From positions 1 to 15,179 of the forward strand of contig JANDJZ010000165.1 in NCBI GenBank assembly GCA_027943245.1: a stretch of DNA of 15,179 nucleotides. Reading direction: 5' to 3'. Below, piece by piece: positions 1 to 9,406 of the stretch. The notes beneath the pieces are model-generated. The model was not told where the DNA came from and made no database searches. It saw only the letters and a program-made list of their open reading frames with translations. Both the position numbers and the translations under genes were made by a program. The DNA comes from Acanthamoeba sp. SK_2022b. Taxonomy: Eukaryota > Discosea > Longamoebia > Acanthamoebidae. Position 1 is the first letter of the stretch. Every line of letters begins with the position of its first letter.

Positions 1-66
1 CCACATCATCACATCACCACCACAACCCCACAACACACCCACAACACCAAAACACCACCATCACAC
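1..66 (-). repeat. Inverted-orientation end of the NTG satellite
   Basis: The first 66 bases are C/A-rich (CACCAC, CAACAC, ATCACC words). This is the reverse complement of the G/T-rich satellite that fills the next 12 kb. The switch occurs at about base 68, inside a short inverted repeat with arms CACAC at 62-66 and GTGTG at 70-74 around AGC. I infer that a second satellite arm of opposite orientation lies to the left of the window. Confidence 0.8.
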
Positions 67-610
67 AGCGTGTGGGGATGTTAGTGTTTCTTAGTTGTGT
101 TGTGCTGGTGTTGTAGTGGTGTTGGTGGTGTTGTGGTGTTTTTGAGGTGATGTTGTGGTGTTGATGTGGTGCTGGAGGGTGTTGTGGTGATGTTGTGGTG
201 TGATGTTGGGGCGTTGTGGTGGTGTTGTGGTGGTGTTGTGGTGGTGTTGTAGTGGTGGTGTTGTGGTGGTGTTGTAGTGGTGGTGTTGTGGTGATATTGT
301 GGTAGTGGTAGTGTGGTGTTGTGGTGGTGTGGTGGTGTTGAGTTGATGTTGTGGTGGTGTTGTGGTGTGATGTTGGGGTGTTGTGGTGCTGTTGTGGTGC
401 TGTTGTGGCAGTGATGTTGTGGTAGTGGTGTTTTGGTGATATGGTGGTGGTGGTGTGGCGATGTGGTGTGGTGGTGTGGTGTGGTTGTGTTGTGTTGTGG
501 TGATGTTGTTGTGGTGATGTTGTTGTGGTGTTGTTGTGGTTGTGTTGTGGGGATGTTGTTGTGGTGATGTTGTGGTGTTGTTGGGGGTAGCGTTGTGGTG
601 ATGGTGTGGT

Positions 611-652
611 GTAACCAAATAAGGTACTATAAGCAACAGTCACTCTGGAATG
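611..652 (-). repeat. Fragment of the hairpin-bearing interspersed element
   Basis: This 42-base island departs from the satellite composition. Its reverse complement carries TTCCAGAGTGACTGTTGCTT, shared with the 3' parts of the copies at 3301-3529 and 10571-10792, and then continues into ACCTTATTTGGTTACAC. This end differs from those copies. It resembles an inverted version of the 5' end of the copy at 5584 (TGTGTTACC), which suggests short terminal inverted repeats in the full element. Confidence 0.5.
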
Positions 653-949
653 TTGTTGTGGTGGCGTTGTGGTGTTGTGGTGATGGTGTGGTGGTGTTGT
701 GATGGTGTTGTGGTGTGATGATGGTGTGATGATGGTGTTGTGATGGTGTGATGATGGTGGTGTGATGGTGTTGTGATGGTGTGGTGATGGTGTGATGGTG
801 TGATGGTGTTGTGATGGTGTTGTGATGATGGTGTGGTGATGGTGTGGTGATGGTGTTGTGATGGTGTGGTGATGGTGGTGTGATGGTGTTGTGATGGTGT
901 GGTGATGGTGTGATGGTGTGATGGTGTTGTGATGGTGTTGTGATGATGG
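653..949 (+). repeat. GATGGTGTG-type subarray with an 81-bp repeated block
   Basis: This part of the satellite is dominated by GATGGTGTGATGG words. An 81-base block at 753-833 recurs without any difference I can see at 871-951, a 118-base period. It marks a recent local duplication. I see no gene. Confidence 0.75.
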
Positions 950-1963
950 TGTTGTGGTGGTGCTGTGGTGTTGGTGGTGGTGTTGTGTTGGTGATGTGAT
1001 GTTGGTGATGTGGTGTTGTAGTTATGGTGTGGTGGTGTTGTGGTGATGTTGTAGTGGTGTTGTTGTGAAGTTGTGGTGGTTTGGGGATGGTGTGGTGGTG
1101 CTGTTGTGGTGGTGTTGTAGTTATGTTGTGCTGTTGTTGTGGGGTAGTGTTGTGGGGATGGTGTGGTGATGTTATGGTGTTGTAGTGATTGTGGTGATGT
1201 TGTTGTGGTGTTGAGGTGTTGGTGTGTTGTGGTGTTGTGGTGGTGATGGTGGGGTGTTGCAGTGGTGGTGTGGTGATGGTGATGGTGTTGTGGTGTTGTA
1301 GTGATGTGATGGTGTGCTGTTGTTGTGTTGCAGTGATGATGTTGTGATGATGTTGTGATGATGTTGTGATGATGTTGTGATGGTGTTGTGGTGGTATTTT
1401 GTGTATGTGATGCTGATATTGTGGTGGTGTTGTGACCTTATGGTGATGTTTGGTGGTGGTGTTGTGATGTGGTGTGGTTGTGTTGTGATGAATGGTGAAG
1501 TTGTGGTGATGTGGGGGAACATGGCGGTGACTGACTTCGTGGTGGTGGTGCTGTTGTGGGGGTGTGGCATTGTGATGTTGTGGTGGTGGTGGTGGTATAG
1601 TGATGGTGATGTGGTGGTGGTGTTGTGGTGATGTTGTGGTGGTGATGTTGTGGGTGGTGATGTTGTGGTGTTGTTGTTGTGTTGGTGGTGTGGTGCTGGT
1701 GTGGTGTGGTGTGGTGATGTTGTGGTGATGGTGCAGTGGTGTTGTGGTGGTGTGGCAATGTTGTGGTGGTGGTGTGGTGGTGGTGTGGTGTTGTGGTGAT
1801 ATTGTGGTGATGTTGCGGTGTTCTGGTGACGTTGTGGCGATGTTGTGGCGATGCTGTGGTGATGTTGTGAGGTTGTGGTGATGTGGTGGTGGTGTTGTGA
1901 TGTTGTGGTGATCTTGTTGTGATGTCGTGGTGCTGTGGTGTTGTGGTGGTGGTGGTGGTGACA

Positions 1964-2112
1964 TTCTGCCACTGTTTTAAATTGGCACCAAGGTGCTGAA
2001 AAACTTTTTGAAGGGTTAGAAGAGATCAAGTTCCAACAATTTAAACATAATCCATGTTGACCAATGCATTTTGTCAAGTACAAAACAATTGATTTTCAAA
2101 ACTGTTTTACCT
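1964..2112. repeat. Non-satellite island, duplicated at 9407-9555
   Basis: This is a 149-base stretch of normal composition between satellite blocks, running from TGACATTCTGCCACTG to TCAAAACTGTTTTACCTG. It contains the near-palindrome GGCACCAAGGTGC. The copy at 9407-9555 differs at only a few bases. Read on the minus strand it opens a frame running into the His-rich repeat, but I recognise no protein. It may be a relic of the original locus or of a transposon. Confidence 0.7.
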
Positions 2113-2222
2113 GTGGTGGTGGTGGGTGTTGTGGTGATGTTATGGTGTAGTTGTAGTGTTGGTTTGTTGTGGTGTGGTGGTGTGGTGGTGCTGTGGTGGT
2201 GATGGTGTTGTGGTGATGTTGT

Positions 2223-2577
2223 GGTTCTGTTTGCTCCAACTTGGCCAAAAGTGCCTAGACACTCCTGGTTCAGTTGAGCTGTCATTATCCTCACAACACC
2301 CCCCTCAATGGCTGCTCAGCTGAATCACACCAGACTGCCGCCTTACACACCACCTCACATGTGGTGTGCCTACTTTGCTTCCTACAATCTGACTCCTTCA
2401 GATAGGACTGGGGGTGAAATTTCCAGAGGATTTCCAGAGGATCGTTTGCTGCCTGAGCAACTGGTTTTAGCCAGACTTGAACCTGAGATCCTCTGCTACC
2501 ATGTTGTGTTGGCTCCAACTTGGCCAAAAGTGCCTAGACACTCCTGGTTCAGTTGAGCTGTCATTATCCTCACAATG
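2223..2577 (-). mobile_element. Miniature LTR retroelement (TRIM-like), copy 2
   Basis: This is a minus-strand copy of the element at 7283-7635. The 76-base terminal repeats are 2223-2298 and 2502-2577; they agree across the central part and differ at about five bases, nearly all in the outermost few. Read on the + strand, CCCCCCTC (2299-2306) is the reverse complement of the polypurine tract and CCTCTGCTACCA (2490-2501) is the reverse complement of the primer-binding site. The outer ends have lost TG and CA, and no target duplication is visible, so this copy is older or edge-eroded. Copy B of the segmental duplication has satellite at the matching place (about 9670-9690), which looks like an empty site. 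The interior has no credible protein. Confidence 0.85.
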
Positions 2578-3300
2578 TAGTGTTGTGGTGTTGTTGTGGT
2601 GGTGTTGTTGTATTGTGGCGCTTGTGGTGTTGTGGTGTTGTTGTGGTGGTGCTATGGTGTTGTTGTGGTGGTGTTGTAGTGGTGTTGTGGTGTTGTGGTG
2701 ATTTTGTGGTGGGGATGTGAAGGTGATGGTGTTGTGGTGATGTCATGGTGGTGATGGTGTGGTAGTGTTGTGGTGATGTATTGTGATGGTGTTGTGGTGA
2801 TGGTATGATCATTTTTTAGTGGTGATGTTGTGGTGTTGTTATGGTGTTGTGGTGTTGTGGTGATTTGGTGGTGTGGTGGGTGTTATGCGTGGTGTTGCTG
2901 TGTTGTGATGCTGGTTTGGTAGATTGTGGTGATGGTGTTATGGTGTTCTGGTGGCGGAGTTGTGGTGGTGTAGTGGCGTTGGGTAGTGGTGGTTGTGGTT
3001 TTGTGTGGTGATGTTGTGGTGATGGTGTTGTGTTTTGGTGATTGTTGGTGCCACACCACAGTGGAATTGTGATGTTTGGTGTTGTGGTGGTGTTGTGGTG
3101 GTGTTTTGGTGGTGTTTTGGTGTTGTTGTGGTTGTGGTGATGTTGTGGTGTGGAGATGGTGTGGTGATGTTGTGGTGGTGATGATGTTGTAGTGGTGGCG
3201 TTGATGGGATGGTGCATGTGTGGTGTTGTGGTGATGGTGGTGGTGTGGTGATGCTGTGGTGGTGTTGTAGTGATGTGGTATGTTGTGATATATGCTTGTG

Positions 3301-3529
3301 TGTTGAAGAGTAGAGTATGCAGTGAGAAAAGATAAGGTCTTTTCTGGTTTTCTTGCTGCTAAATACATTGTTGGTTTTATTACTTTTGAATATATCGTTG
3401 TAGATAGTTGTGCTACAACATACCTCCTAAACTTAAGACATGCCTAATGTGCTAGAGGCTCATTAAGTCCTACCTCATCTGATGTTCCAGAGCAGAGTGA
3501 CTGTTGCTTGTTGTACCTAACTCACAACA
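3301..3529 (+). repeat. Hairpin-bearing interspersed element, copy 1
   Basis: This 229-base island of normal composition begins TGTTGAAGAG and ends CTCACAACA, so its ends are short inverted repeats of the TG...CA kind. It contains two hairpins: AGAAAAGA/TCTTTTCT at 3325-3345 and GTTGTAG/CTACAAC at 3397-3419. Related copies lie at 5584-5786 and 10571-10792, the latter as part of the segmental duplication. It could be a solo LTR or another non-autonomous element. It has no coding capacity that I trust. Confidence 0.65.
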
Positions 3530-4792
3530 TGGTGATGATGATGTTGTGGTGATGTTGCAGTGATGTTGTGGTTATGTTGCAGTGGTGTTTGTGATGTTGT
3601 GGTAATGTTGTGGTTATGTTGTAGTGGTGTGTGGTGTGTTGTGGTGGTGTGGTGGTAATGTTGTGTAGTGTTGTGGTGTGGTGATGTTGTGATGATGGTG
3701 TTGTGGTGTGGTGTTGTGGTGGAGTGGTGGTGGTGTGATGGTGTTGTGGTGGTGGTGGTGTGATGGTGTTGTGGTGATGTTGTATCTGAGTTGTAGTTGT
3801 GGTGGTGTGTTGTGGTTAGTGGGGTTGTGGTGGTGGTGGTGTGTGTTGTAGTGATTGTGTTGTGGTGTTGTGATGATGTGGTAATGGTGTGGTATTGTTG
3901 TGGTGGTGTTGTGGTGGTGGTTTTGTGGTGATGTTGTGGTGTTGTGGTAGTGGTGGTGTGGTGTTGTGGTGGTGGTGATGTTGTGGTTGGGTAATGTTGT
4001 TGTGGTGGTGTGGTGGTATTGTGGTCCTGTGGTGCTGTGATATTTGTGGTGATGTTGTGGTGGTGTTGTGGTGGTGTAGTGGTGTTGCACTGTTTTTGTG
4101 GTGATGGTGTGGTGTCATAGTGGGTGTTGTGGTGTGGGTGGTGTTGTGTTGTGGTAGTTGTGTGGTGTTGTTGTGGTGTGTTAGTGATAGTGTGGTGTTG
4201 TAATGGTGTTGTGGTTTTGTTTTGGTGTTGTGTTGTGATGTTGTGATGATGTTGGGGGATGGTGGTGTGGTGGTGTGGTGGTGTTGTGGTTATGGTGTGG
4301 TGTTGTTGTAGTAATGTTGTGATGTGGTGTTGTGGTTATGGGTGGTGATGTTGTGGTGGTGGTGTGGTGGTGTTGTGGTGGTGTTGTGGTGTGGTGATGT
4401 TGTGGTGGTAATGTGGTGATGTGGTGTGGTGGTTCTGTGGTGGTTCTGTGGTGGCGTGGTGTTGTTGTGGCGTTGTAGTATTGTTGTGGTGATATTGTGG
4501 TGCTGTTGGTCAGGTGGTGGTCAGGTGGTGGTTGTAAGGTGGTGGTGGTGTTATGGTGCTGTGGTGGTGATAATTTGTTGGTGTGGTGATGGTGTGTGGT
4601 GTTGTGGTGGTGGTGTGGTGTTGTGGTGCTGGGGTGTGGTGGTGTTGGTGTGGTGTTGTGGTGGTGTTGAGGTGGTGTTGTGGTGGGTGATGTTGGGTGA
4701 TGGTGTAATGTTGTGGTGATGGTGTGCTGTTATGATGGTGTTGTGGTGATGTTTAGGTTATGTTAGTGTTGTGGTGATGTTGTGCTGTTGAG

Positions 4793-4855
4793 GGGATGTT
4801 ATGGGATGTTGTGGGTTGTTGTGGGTTGTTGTGGGTTGTTGTGGGTTGTTGTGGG
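4793..4855 (+). other. Regular GGG tract, candidate G-quadruplex (copy A)
   Basis: Seven GGG runs begin at 4793, 4803, 4813, 4823, 4833, 4843 and 4853. Each is separated by exactly seven bases, usually TTGTTGT. This fits the common G3 with loops of one to seven bases motif several times over. The matching tract in copy B is at 11931-12003. Confidence 0.8.
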
Positions 4856-4880
4856 TTGTTGTTGTTGTTGTTGTTGTGGG

Positions 4881-4911
<31 letters not shown>

Positions 4912-5007
4912 GGGTTGTTGTTGTTGTTGTTGTTGTTGTTGTGGGTTGTTGTTGTTGTTGTTGTTGTTGTTGTGGGTTGTTGTTGTTGTTGTTGTTGTTG
5001 TTGTGGG

Positions 5008-5050
<43 letters not shown>

Positions 5051-5053
5051 GGG

Positions 5054-5088
<35 letters not shown>

Positions 5089-5140
5089 ATTTATTTGTTG
5101 TTGTTATTTGTTGTTATTGTTATTTATTTGTTATTGTAGT
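4856..5140 (+). repeat. (GTT)n blocks punctuated by GTGGG, then TTATTT-rich tail
   Basis: Runs of GTT of different lengths alternate with single GTGGG interruptions until about 5087. An A/T-richer piece with TTATTTATTTGTTG words follows to about 5140. The GTT expansion follows directly from the ten-base GGGTTGTTGT repeat, so it probably arose from it by slippage. Copy B lacks this expansion and instead passes into (GTG)n. I see no gene. Confidence 0.8.
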
Positions 5141-5169
5141 GGTAATTGTTGTGGTAGTGAGTGGTGTTG

Positions 5170-5345
5170 GTGAGTCAGGTGGGCTGGTGGTGGTGGTGGT
5201 CAGGTGGTGAGGTGAGAAGGTGGTGGTGGTCAGGTGGTGTTGGTCAGGTGAGTGGTGGTGAGTGAGTGGTGGTGGTGGTGGTGGTGGTGGTGGTGGTGTG
5301 GTGGTGAGGTGGTGAGTGGTGGTGGTGGTGGTGGTGGTGGTGGTG
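5170..5345 (+). repeat. (GTG)n and GGTCAGGTGG-rich tract
   Basis: Pure GTG runs occur at about 5266-5298 and 5316-5343, preceded by several GGTCAGGTGG words. One of these gives CAGGTGAGT at 5245-5253, an exact textbook 5' splice-site sequence on the + strand. Whether it is used cannot be told from the sequence. Confidence 0.75.
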
Positions 5346-5583
5346 TTGGGGTGTTATGTTGTGGTGTGGTGCTATGTTGTGGTGTTGTGATGTTTTGGTG
5401 TTGTTGTGGCGTGGTGATGGTGTGGGGATGGTGTGGTGATGGTGTTGTGATGTTGTGGTGGTGGTTATGTGGTGTGGTGGAGTGGTGGTGTGGTATGTTG
5501 TGGTGGTGGTGTGGTGGCGTGGTGGCGTGGTGATGGTGTGGGGATGGTGTGGTGATGGTGGGGTGGTGTGGTGATGTTTGTTG

Positions 5584-5786
5584 TGTGTTACCTTATTAGA
5601 CACCCTAAGAGTAGAGGATGAAGTGAGAAAGAACATGGTTCTTTCTGGTTTTATTACTGTTGAATATATTGTTGTAGACAGTTGTGCTACAACATAACTC
5701 CTAAACTTAAGGCATGCCTTAATGTGCTAGGAGCTCATTAAGTCGTACCTCATTTGCTGTTACTTAAAGAACCTAATATCTCAACA
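5584..5786 (+). repeat. Hairpin-bearing interspersed element, copy 2
   Basis: This 203-base island is related to 3301-3529 but lies outside the segmental duplication. It begins TGTGTTACCTTATTAGACAC, a 5' part missing from the other two copies, and ends ATATCTCAACA. Its first hairpin has arms AGAAAGAAC and GTTCTTTCT (5626-5646), and it keeps the GTTGTAG/CTACAAC hairpin. It lacks about 26 bases between two TGGTTTT words and contains the palindrome AAGGCATGCCTT. Confidence 0.65.
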
Positions 5787-7282
5787 GTGTGGTGGTGTTG
5801 TGGAGGTAGTGTTGTGGTGATGGTCTTGTGGTGGTGTGGTGATGTTGTTGTGGTAGTGTTGTGGTGATGTTGTGGTGGTCTATGGTGTAGTGTTGTGGTG
5901 GTTGTGTGGTGCTGTGGTGGTGCTGTTGTTGTGATGTTGTGGTGGTGATGGGGATGGTGTGGTGTTGATGTGTTGTTATGGTTGTGGTGGTGATGTGGGG
6001 ATGGTGTGGTGTGGTGTTGTGGTGGTGATGTGGGGATGGTGTGGTGTTGTTGTGTTGTTGTGGTTGCGTTGTTGTGCATTGTTGTGGTAGTGTTGTGATG
6101 ATGGTCTTGTGGTGGTGTGGGAGTGATGTTGTAGTGATGTGGTGGTGTTGTGGTGGAGTTGTGGTGATGTTGTGTGATGTTGTGTTGTGGTGATGTTGTG
6201 TGGCGTGGTGGTGGTGATGGTGTGGTGGTACTGTGGTGATGTTGTGGTGGTGTGGTAATGGTATGGTGGTGGTGTTGTGATGGAGTGGTGTGGTGTTTTG
6301 GTGGTGTTATGGTGTGGTGATGTTGGGTGATATTGTTGTGGTTATGGTGGTGTTGTTGTGTGGTGGTGTTGTGGTGTCGTGTTGATGTTGTGATGTTGTG
6401 GGTGTTGAGATGTTAAGATGTTGGTGTGCTGTGGTGCGGTTGTGGTTGTGGTTGTGGTTGTGGTTGTGGTGATGTTGTGGGTGTTGAGATGTTAAGATGT
6501 TGGTGTTTTTTGTGGTGTTGGAGTGCTGTTGTTGTGATGGTGTGGTGATGGTATTGTGTTTGTTGTGGTGCTAGTGGGATGTTGCAATGTTGTGGTGTTG
6601 TGGTGGTATTGTGGTGGTGTTGTGGTGATGGTGTGGTGATTTTGTTGTGGTGTTGGTGTGGTGTTGTGGTGGTGTTGTGGTGTTGTGGTGTTGTTGTGGT
6701 GTGTGGTAAGGTGTTTTATGGAGTTTTGGTTGGGTAGTGGTGTTGTTATGGTATGGCTATGGTGATGCGGTGTGGTGTTGTTGTGGTGTGCTGGTAGTGT
6801 AGTATTGTTGTGGTGTTGTTGTGGTGGCGGTGGTGTTGGGGTTGTAGTGTTGTAGTGGTGATGTTGTGGTGTTGTGGCGGTGTGGTGGTGATGTGGTGGT
6901 GTTGTGTTGTTGTTGTGGTGTTATTGTGGTGTTGTTGTGGTGTTGTGATGGTATAGTGGTGTTGTTGTGGTGTTTTGGTGGTGTAGTGGTGTTGTTGTAG
7001 TGATGTATTGTAGTGATGTAGTGTGTGGTGGTGATGTGGTGTTGTTGTGATGCTGTTGGGTTGGTGTGGTGGTGTTGTGGTGGTGGTGTTGTTGTTGTGA
7101 TAGTGTGTTGTGGTTGTGTTGTAGTGGTGTTGTTTTGGTGTTGTGGCGTTGTTGTGGTTTTGATGGTGTGGTGGTGTGATACTGTTGGGGTTATGTTGTG
7201 GTGTAGTGGTGAAGTTGCTGTGATGTTGTGGTGTTGTGGTGGTGTGATACTGTTGTGGTGATGTTATTGTGGTGTTGTGGTG
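5787..7282 (+). repeat. Satellite outside the duplication
   Basis: This stretch is ordinary NTG satellite with no gene. A 35-base block at 6392-6426 (containing GTTGAGATGTTAAGATG) recurs at 6471-6505. Between them is a hexamer run of about five GGTTGT units (6438-6467). Nothing else departs from the repeat. Confidence 0.8.
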
Positions 7283-7358
7283 TGTTGTGAGGATAATGAC
7301 AGCTCAACTGAACCAGGTGTGTCTAGGCACTTTTGGCCAAGTTGGAGCAAACACAACA
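7283..7358 (+). repeat. 5' terminal direct repeat of TRIM
   Basis: The 76-base repeat starts TGTTGTGAGG and ends AAACACAACA. It is identical by eye to 7560-7635, which suggests recent insertion or recent conversion. It is shorter than the usual 100-250 bases for TRIM terminal repeats. Confidence 0.88.
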
Positions 7359-7370
7359 TGGTAGCAGAGG
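7359..7370 (+). promoter_or_regulatory. Primer-binding site of TRIM
   Basis: TGGTAGCAGAGG abuts the left terminal repeat with no gap. It differs from the common initiator-Met site TGGTATCAGAGC at two positions, so the real primer may be a variant initiator or another tRNA ending in CCA. Confidence 0.75.
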
Positions 7371-7551
7371 ATCTCGGGTTCAAGTCTGGCTAACCAGTTG
7401 CTTGGGCAGCAAACAATCCTCTGGAAATCCTCCGGAAATTCCACCCCCAGTCCTATCTGAAGGAGTCAGATTGTGGGAAGTAAAATAGGCACACCACATG
7501 TGAGGTGGTGTGTAAGGCGGCAGTCTGGTGTGATTCAGCTGAGCAGCCATT

Positions 7552-7559
7552 GAGGGGGG
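7552..7559 (+). promoter_or_regulatory. Polypurine tract of TRIM
   Basis: GAGGGGGG lies immediately before the TG of the right terminal repeat, the expected place for plus-strand priming. Its reverse complement is conserved in the other copy at 2299-2306. Confidence 0.8.
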
Positions 7560-7635
7560 TGTTGTGAGGATAATGACAGCTCAACTGAACCAGGTGTGTC
7601 TAGGCACTTTTGGCCAAGTTGGAGCAAACACAACA
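7560..7635 (+). repeat. 3' terminal direct repeat of TRIM
   Basis: This is the second copy of the 76-base terminal repeat. It is followed directly by TGGTG, matching the five bases left of the element. Confidence 0.88.
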
Positions 7636-8254
7636 TGGTGAAGGTGCTGTGTTGTGTTGTGGTGATTTTGTGGTATAGTTGTGGTGATGTTGTGAGATTG
7701 TGGTGATGTCGTGGTTATGTGGTGTGGTTGTTTTATTGTGGTGGTGTGGTGGTGTGGTGGTGTGGTGGTGGTGTGGTGTTGTGGTGATGTTGGGGTGTGG
7801 TGATGGTGTGGTGTTGTGGTGGTGTTGTGGGGATGTTTTGGTGTTGTACGGTTGGTGTGGTGTTGGTGTGGTGTTGTGGTGATGGTGGTGGTGTGGTGAT
7901 GTTGTTGAGATGTTGTAGTGGTAATGTTGTGGTTTTGGTGTTGTCGTGTGGTGATGCTGTGGTGGTGTTGTGGTGATGGTGTGGTGATGGAGTTGTGTTG
8001 GTGTTGTTGTGTGGTGATACTGTGGGGGTGTTGTGGGTGCTGTGTGGGGTTGTGTAGTGATGATGGTGTGGTGATGATGCTGCGGTGATGTTAGGGTGGT
8101 GTTGTGGTGTTGTGGTATGGTGATGTTGTTGTGGTGTTGTTGTGGTGGTGGTGGTGTGGTGATGGTGTGGTGTTGTTGTGGTACTGTGGTGAGGTTGTAG
8201 TTGTGATGATGTAATGGTGGTGTTTTGGTGGTGGTGTTGTGGTGTTGTTGTGGT
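7636..8254 (+). repeat. Satellite between TRIM and duplication copy B
   Basis: This is ordinary NTG satellite with scattered C (GGCGG, GATGCTG) and no island or gene that I can see. Confidence 0.8.
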
Positions 8255-9406
8255 GTTGTGGTGGTGCTGTGGTGTTGGTGGTGGTGTTGTGTTGGTGATG
8301 TGATGTTGGTGATGTGGTGTTGTAGTTATGGTGTGGTGGTGTTGTGGTGATGTTGTAGTGGTGTTGTTGTAAAGTTGTGGTGGTTTGGGGATGGTGTGGT
8401 GGTGCTGTTGTGGTGGTGTTGTAGTTATGTTGTGCTGTTGGTGTGCTGTTGTTGTGGGGTAGTGTTGTGGGGATGGTGTGGTGATGTTATGGTGTTGTAG
8501 TGATTGTGGTGATGTTGTTGTGGTGTTGAGGTGTTGGTGTGTTGTGGTGTTGTGGTGGTGATGGTGGGGTGTTGCAGTGGTGGTGTGGTGATGGTGATGG
8601 TGTTGTGGTGTTGTAGTGATGTGATGGTGTGCTGTTGTTGTGTTGCAGTGATGATGTTGTGATGGTGTTGTGATGATGTTGTGGTGGTGTTGTGATGGTG
8701 TTGTGATGATGTTGTGATGGTGTTGTGATGGTGTTGTGGTGGTGTTGTGGTGATGGTGTGTTGTTGTGTTGTGGTGGTATTGTGGTGGTATTTTATGTAG
8801 GAGTTGTGGTCGTGGTGTGGTGATGTTGTGATGCTGATATTGTGGTGGTGTTGTGGCCTTATGGTGATGTTGTGGTGGTGGTGTTGTGATGTGGTGTGGT
8901 TGTGTTGTGATGAATGGTGAAGTTGTGGTGATGTTGTGGTATCATGGCGGTGACTGACTTCGTGGTGGTGGTGCTGTTGTGGGGGTGTGGCGTTGTGATG
9001 TTGTGGTGGTGGTGGTGGTGGTGATGGTGATGTGGTGGTGGTGTTGTGGTGATGTTGTGGTGGTGATGTTGTGGTGGTGGTGGTGGTGCTGTGGTGATGT
9101 TGTGGTGTTGTTGTTGTGTTGGTGGTGTGGTGCTGGTGTGGTGTGGTGTGGTGATGTTGTGGTGATGGTGCAGTGGTGTTGTGGTGGTGTGGCGATGTTG
9201 TGGTGGTGGTGTGGTGGTGGTGGTGTGGTGTTGTGGTGATATTGTGGTGATGTTGCGGTGTTCTGGTGACGTTGTGGCGATGTTGTGGCGATGCTGTGGT
9301 GTTGTGGTGATGTTGTGAGGTTGTGGTGATGTGGTGGTGGTGTTGTGATGTTGTGGTGATCTTGTTGTGATGTCGTGGTGCTTTGGTGTTGTGGTGGTGG
9401 TGGTGA

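Larger units (their letters stand above)
950..4870 (+). repeat. Segmental duplication, copy A
   Basis: This segment matches 8255-12015 in the same order and orientation. Both start at the TGCTGTGGTGTTGGTGG region and end in the GGG-spaced tract near the TTTAGGTTATGTTAG word. Shared landmarks include the islands at 1964-2112, 3050-3065 (GCCACACCACAGTGGAAT) and 3301-3529. Copy A differs by carrying a miniature LTR element at 2223-2577 and by extra satellite at about 4090-4290, and it lacks about 170 bases present in B at about 9750-9920. Boundaries are approximate because they lie in the repeat. Confidence 0.85.
7283..7635 (+). mobile_element. Miniature LTR retroelement (TRIM-like), intact copy
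   Basis: This 353-base element has two direct terminal repeats of 76 bases (7283-7358 and 7560-7635) that read as identical. Each begins TGTTGTG and ends CACAACA, perfect inverted ends of the TG...CA type. Directly after the left repeat is TGGTAGCAGAGG (7359-7370), close to the classic initiator-Met tRNA primer site TGGTATCAGAGC. Directly before the right repeat is the polypurine tract GAGGGGGG (7552-7559). TGGTG flanks both sides (7278-7282 and 7636-7640) as a five-base target duplication, though this word is common in the satellite. The 201-base interior has no credible open frame. This layout defines a TRIM, which must be mobilised by an autonomous LTR element elsewhere. Confidence 0.9.

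Noticed and set aside
2291..2556. Open frames of about 80 codons across the minus-strand TRIM copy
   Set aside because: They overlap terminal repeat, primer site and interior of a non-coding element and match nothing I know.
14..4118. Many long minus-strand open frames rich in His, Thr, Asn, Gln and Pro, up to several hundred codons
   Set aside because: They are the reverse-strand reading of the NTG satellite. Length comes from the lack of stop codons in the repeat, frames shift at every phase slip, and no non-repeat domain is present.
4782..5210. Plus-strand poly-Cys, poly-Val and poly-Leu frames
   Set aside because: All three frames of (GTT)n are open; this is microsatellite, not protein.
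7366..7392. GGGTTCAAGTCTGG resembling a tRNA B box, suggesting a tRNA-derived SINE
   Set aside because: No matching A box at the right distance, and the long terminal direct repeats, primer site and polypurine tract fit an LTR-type element better.
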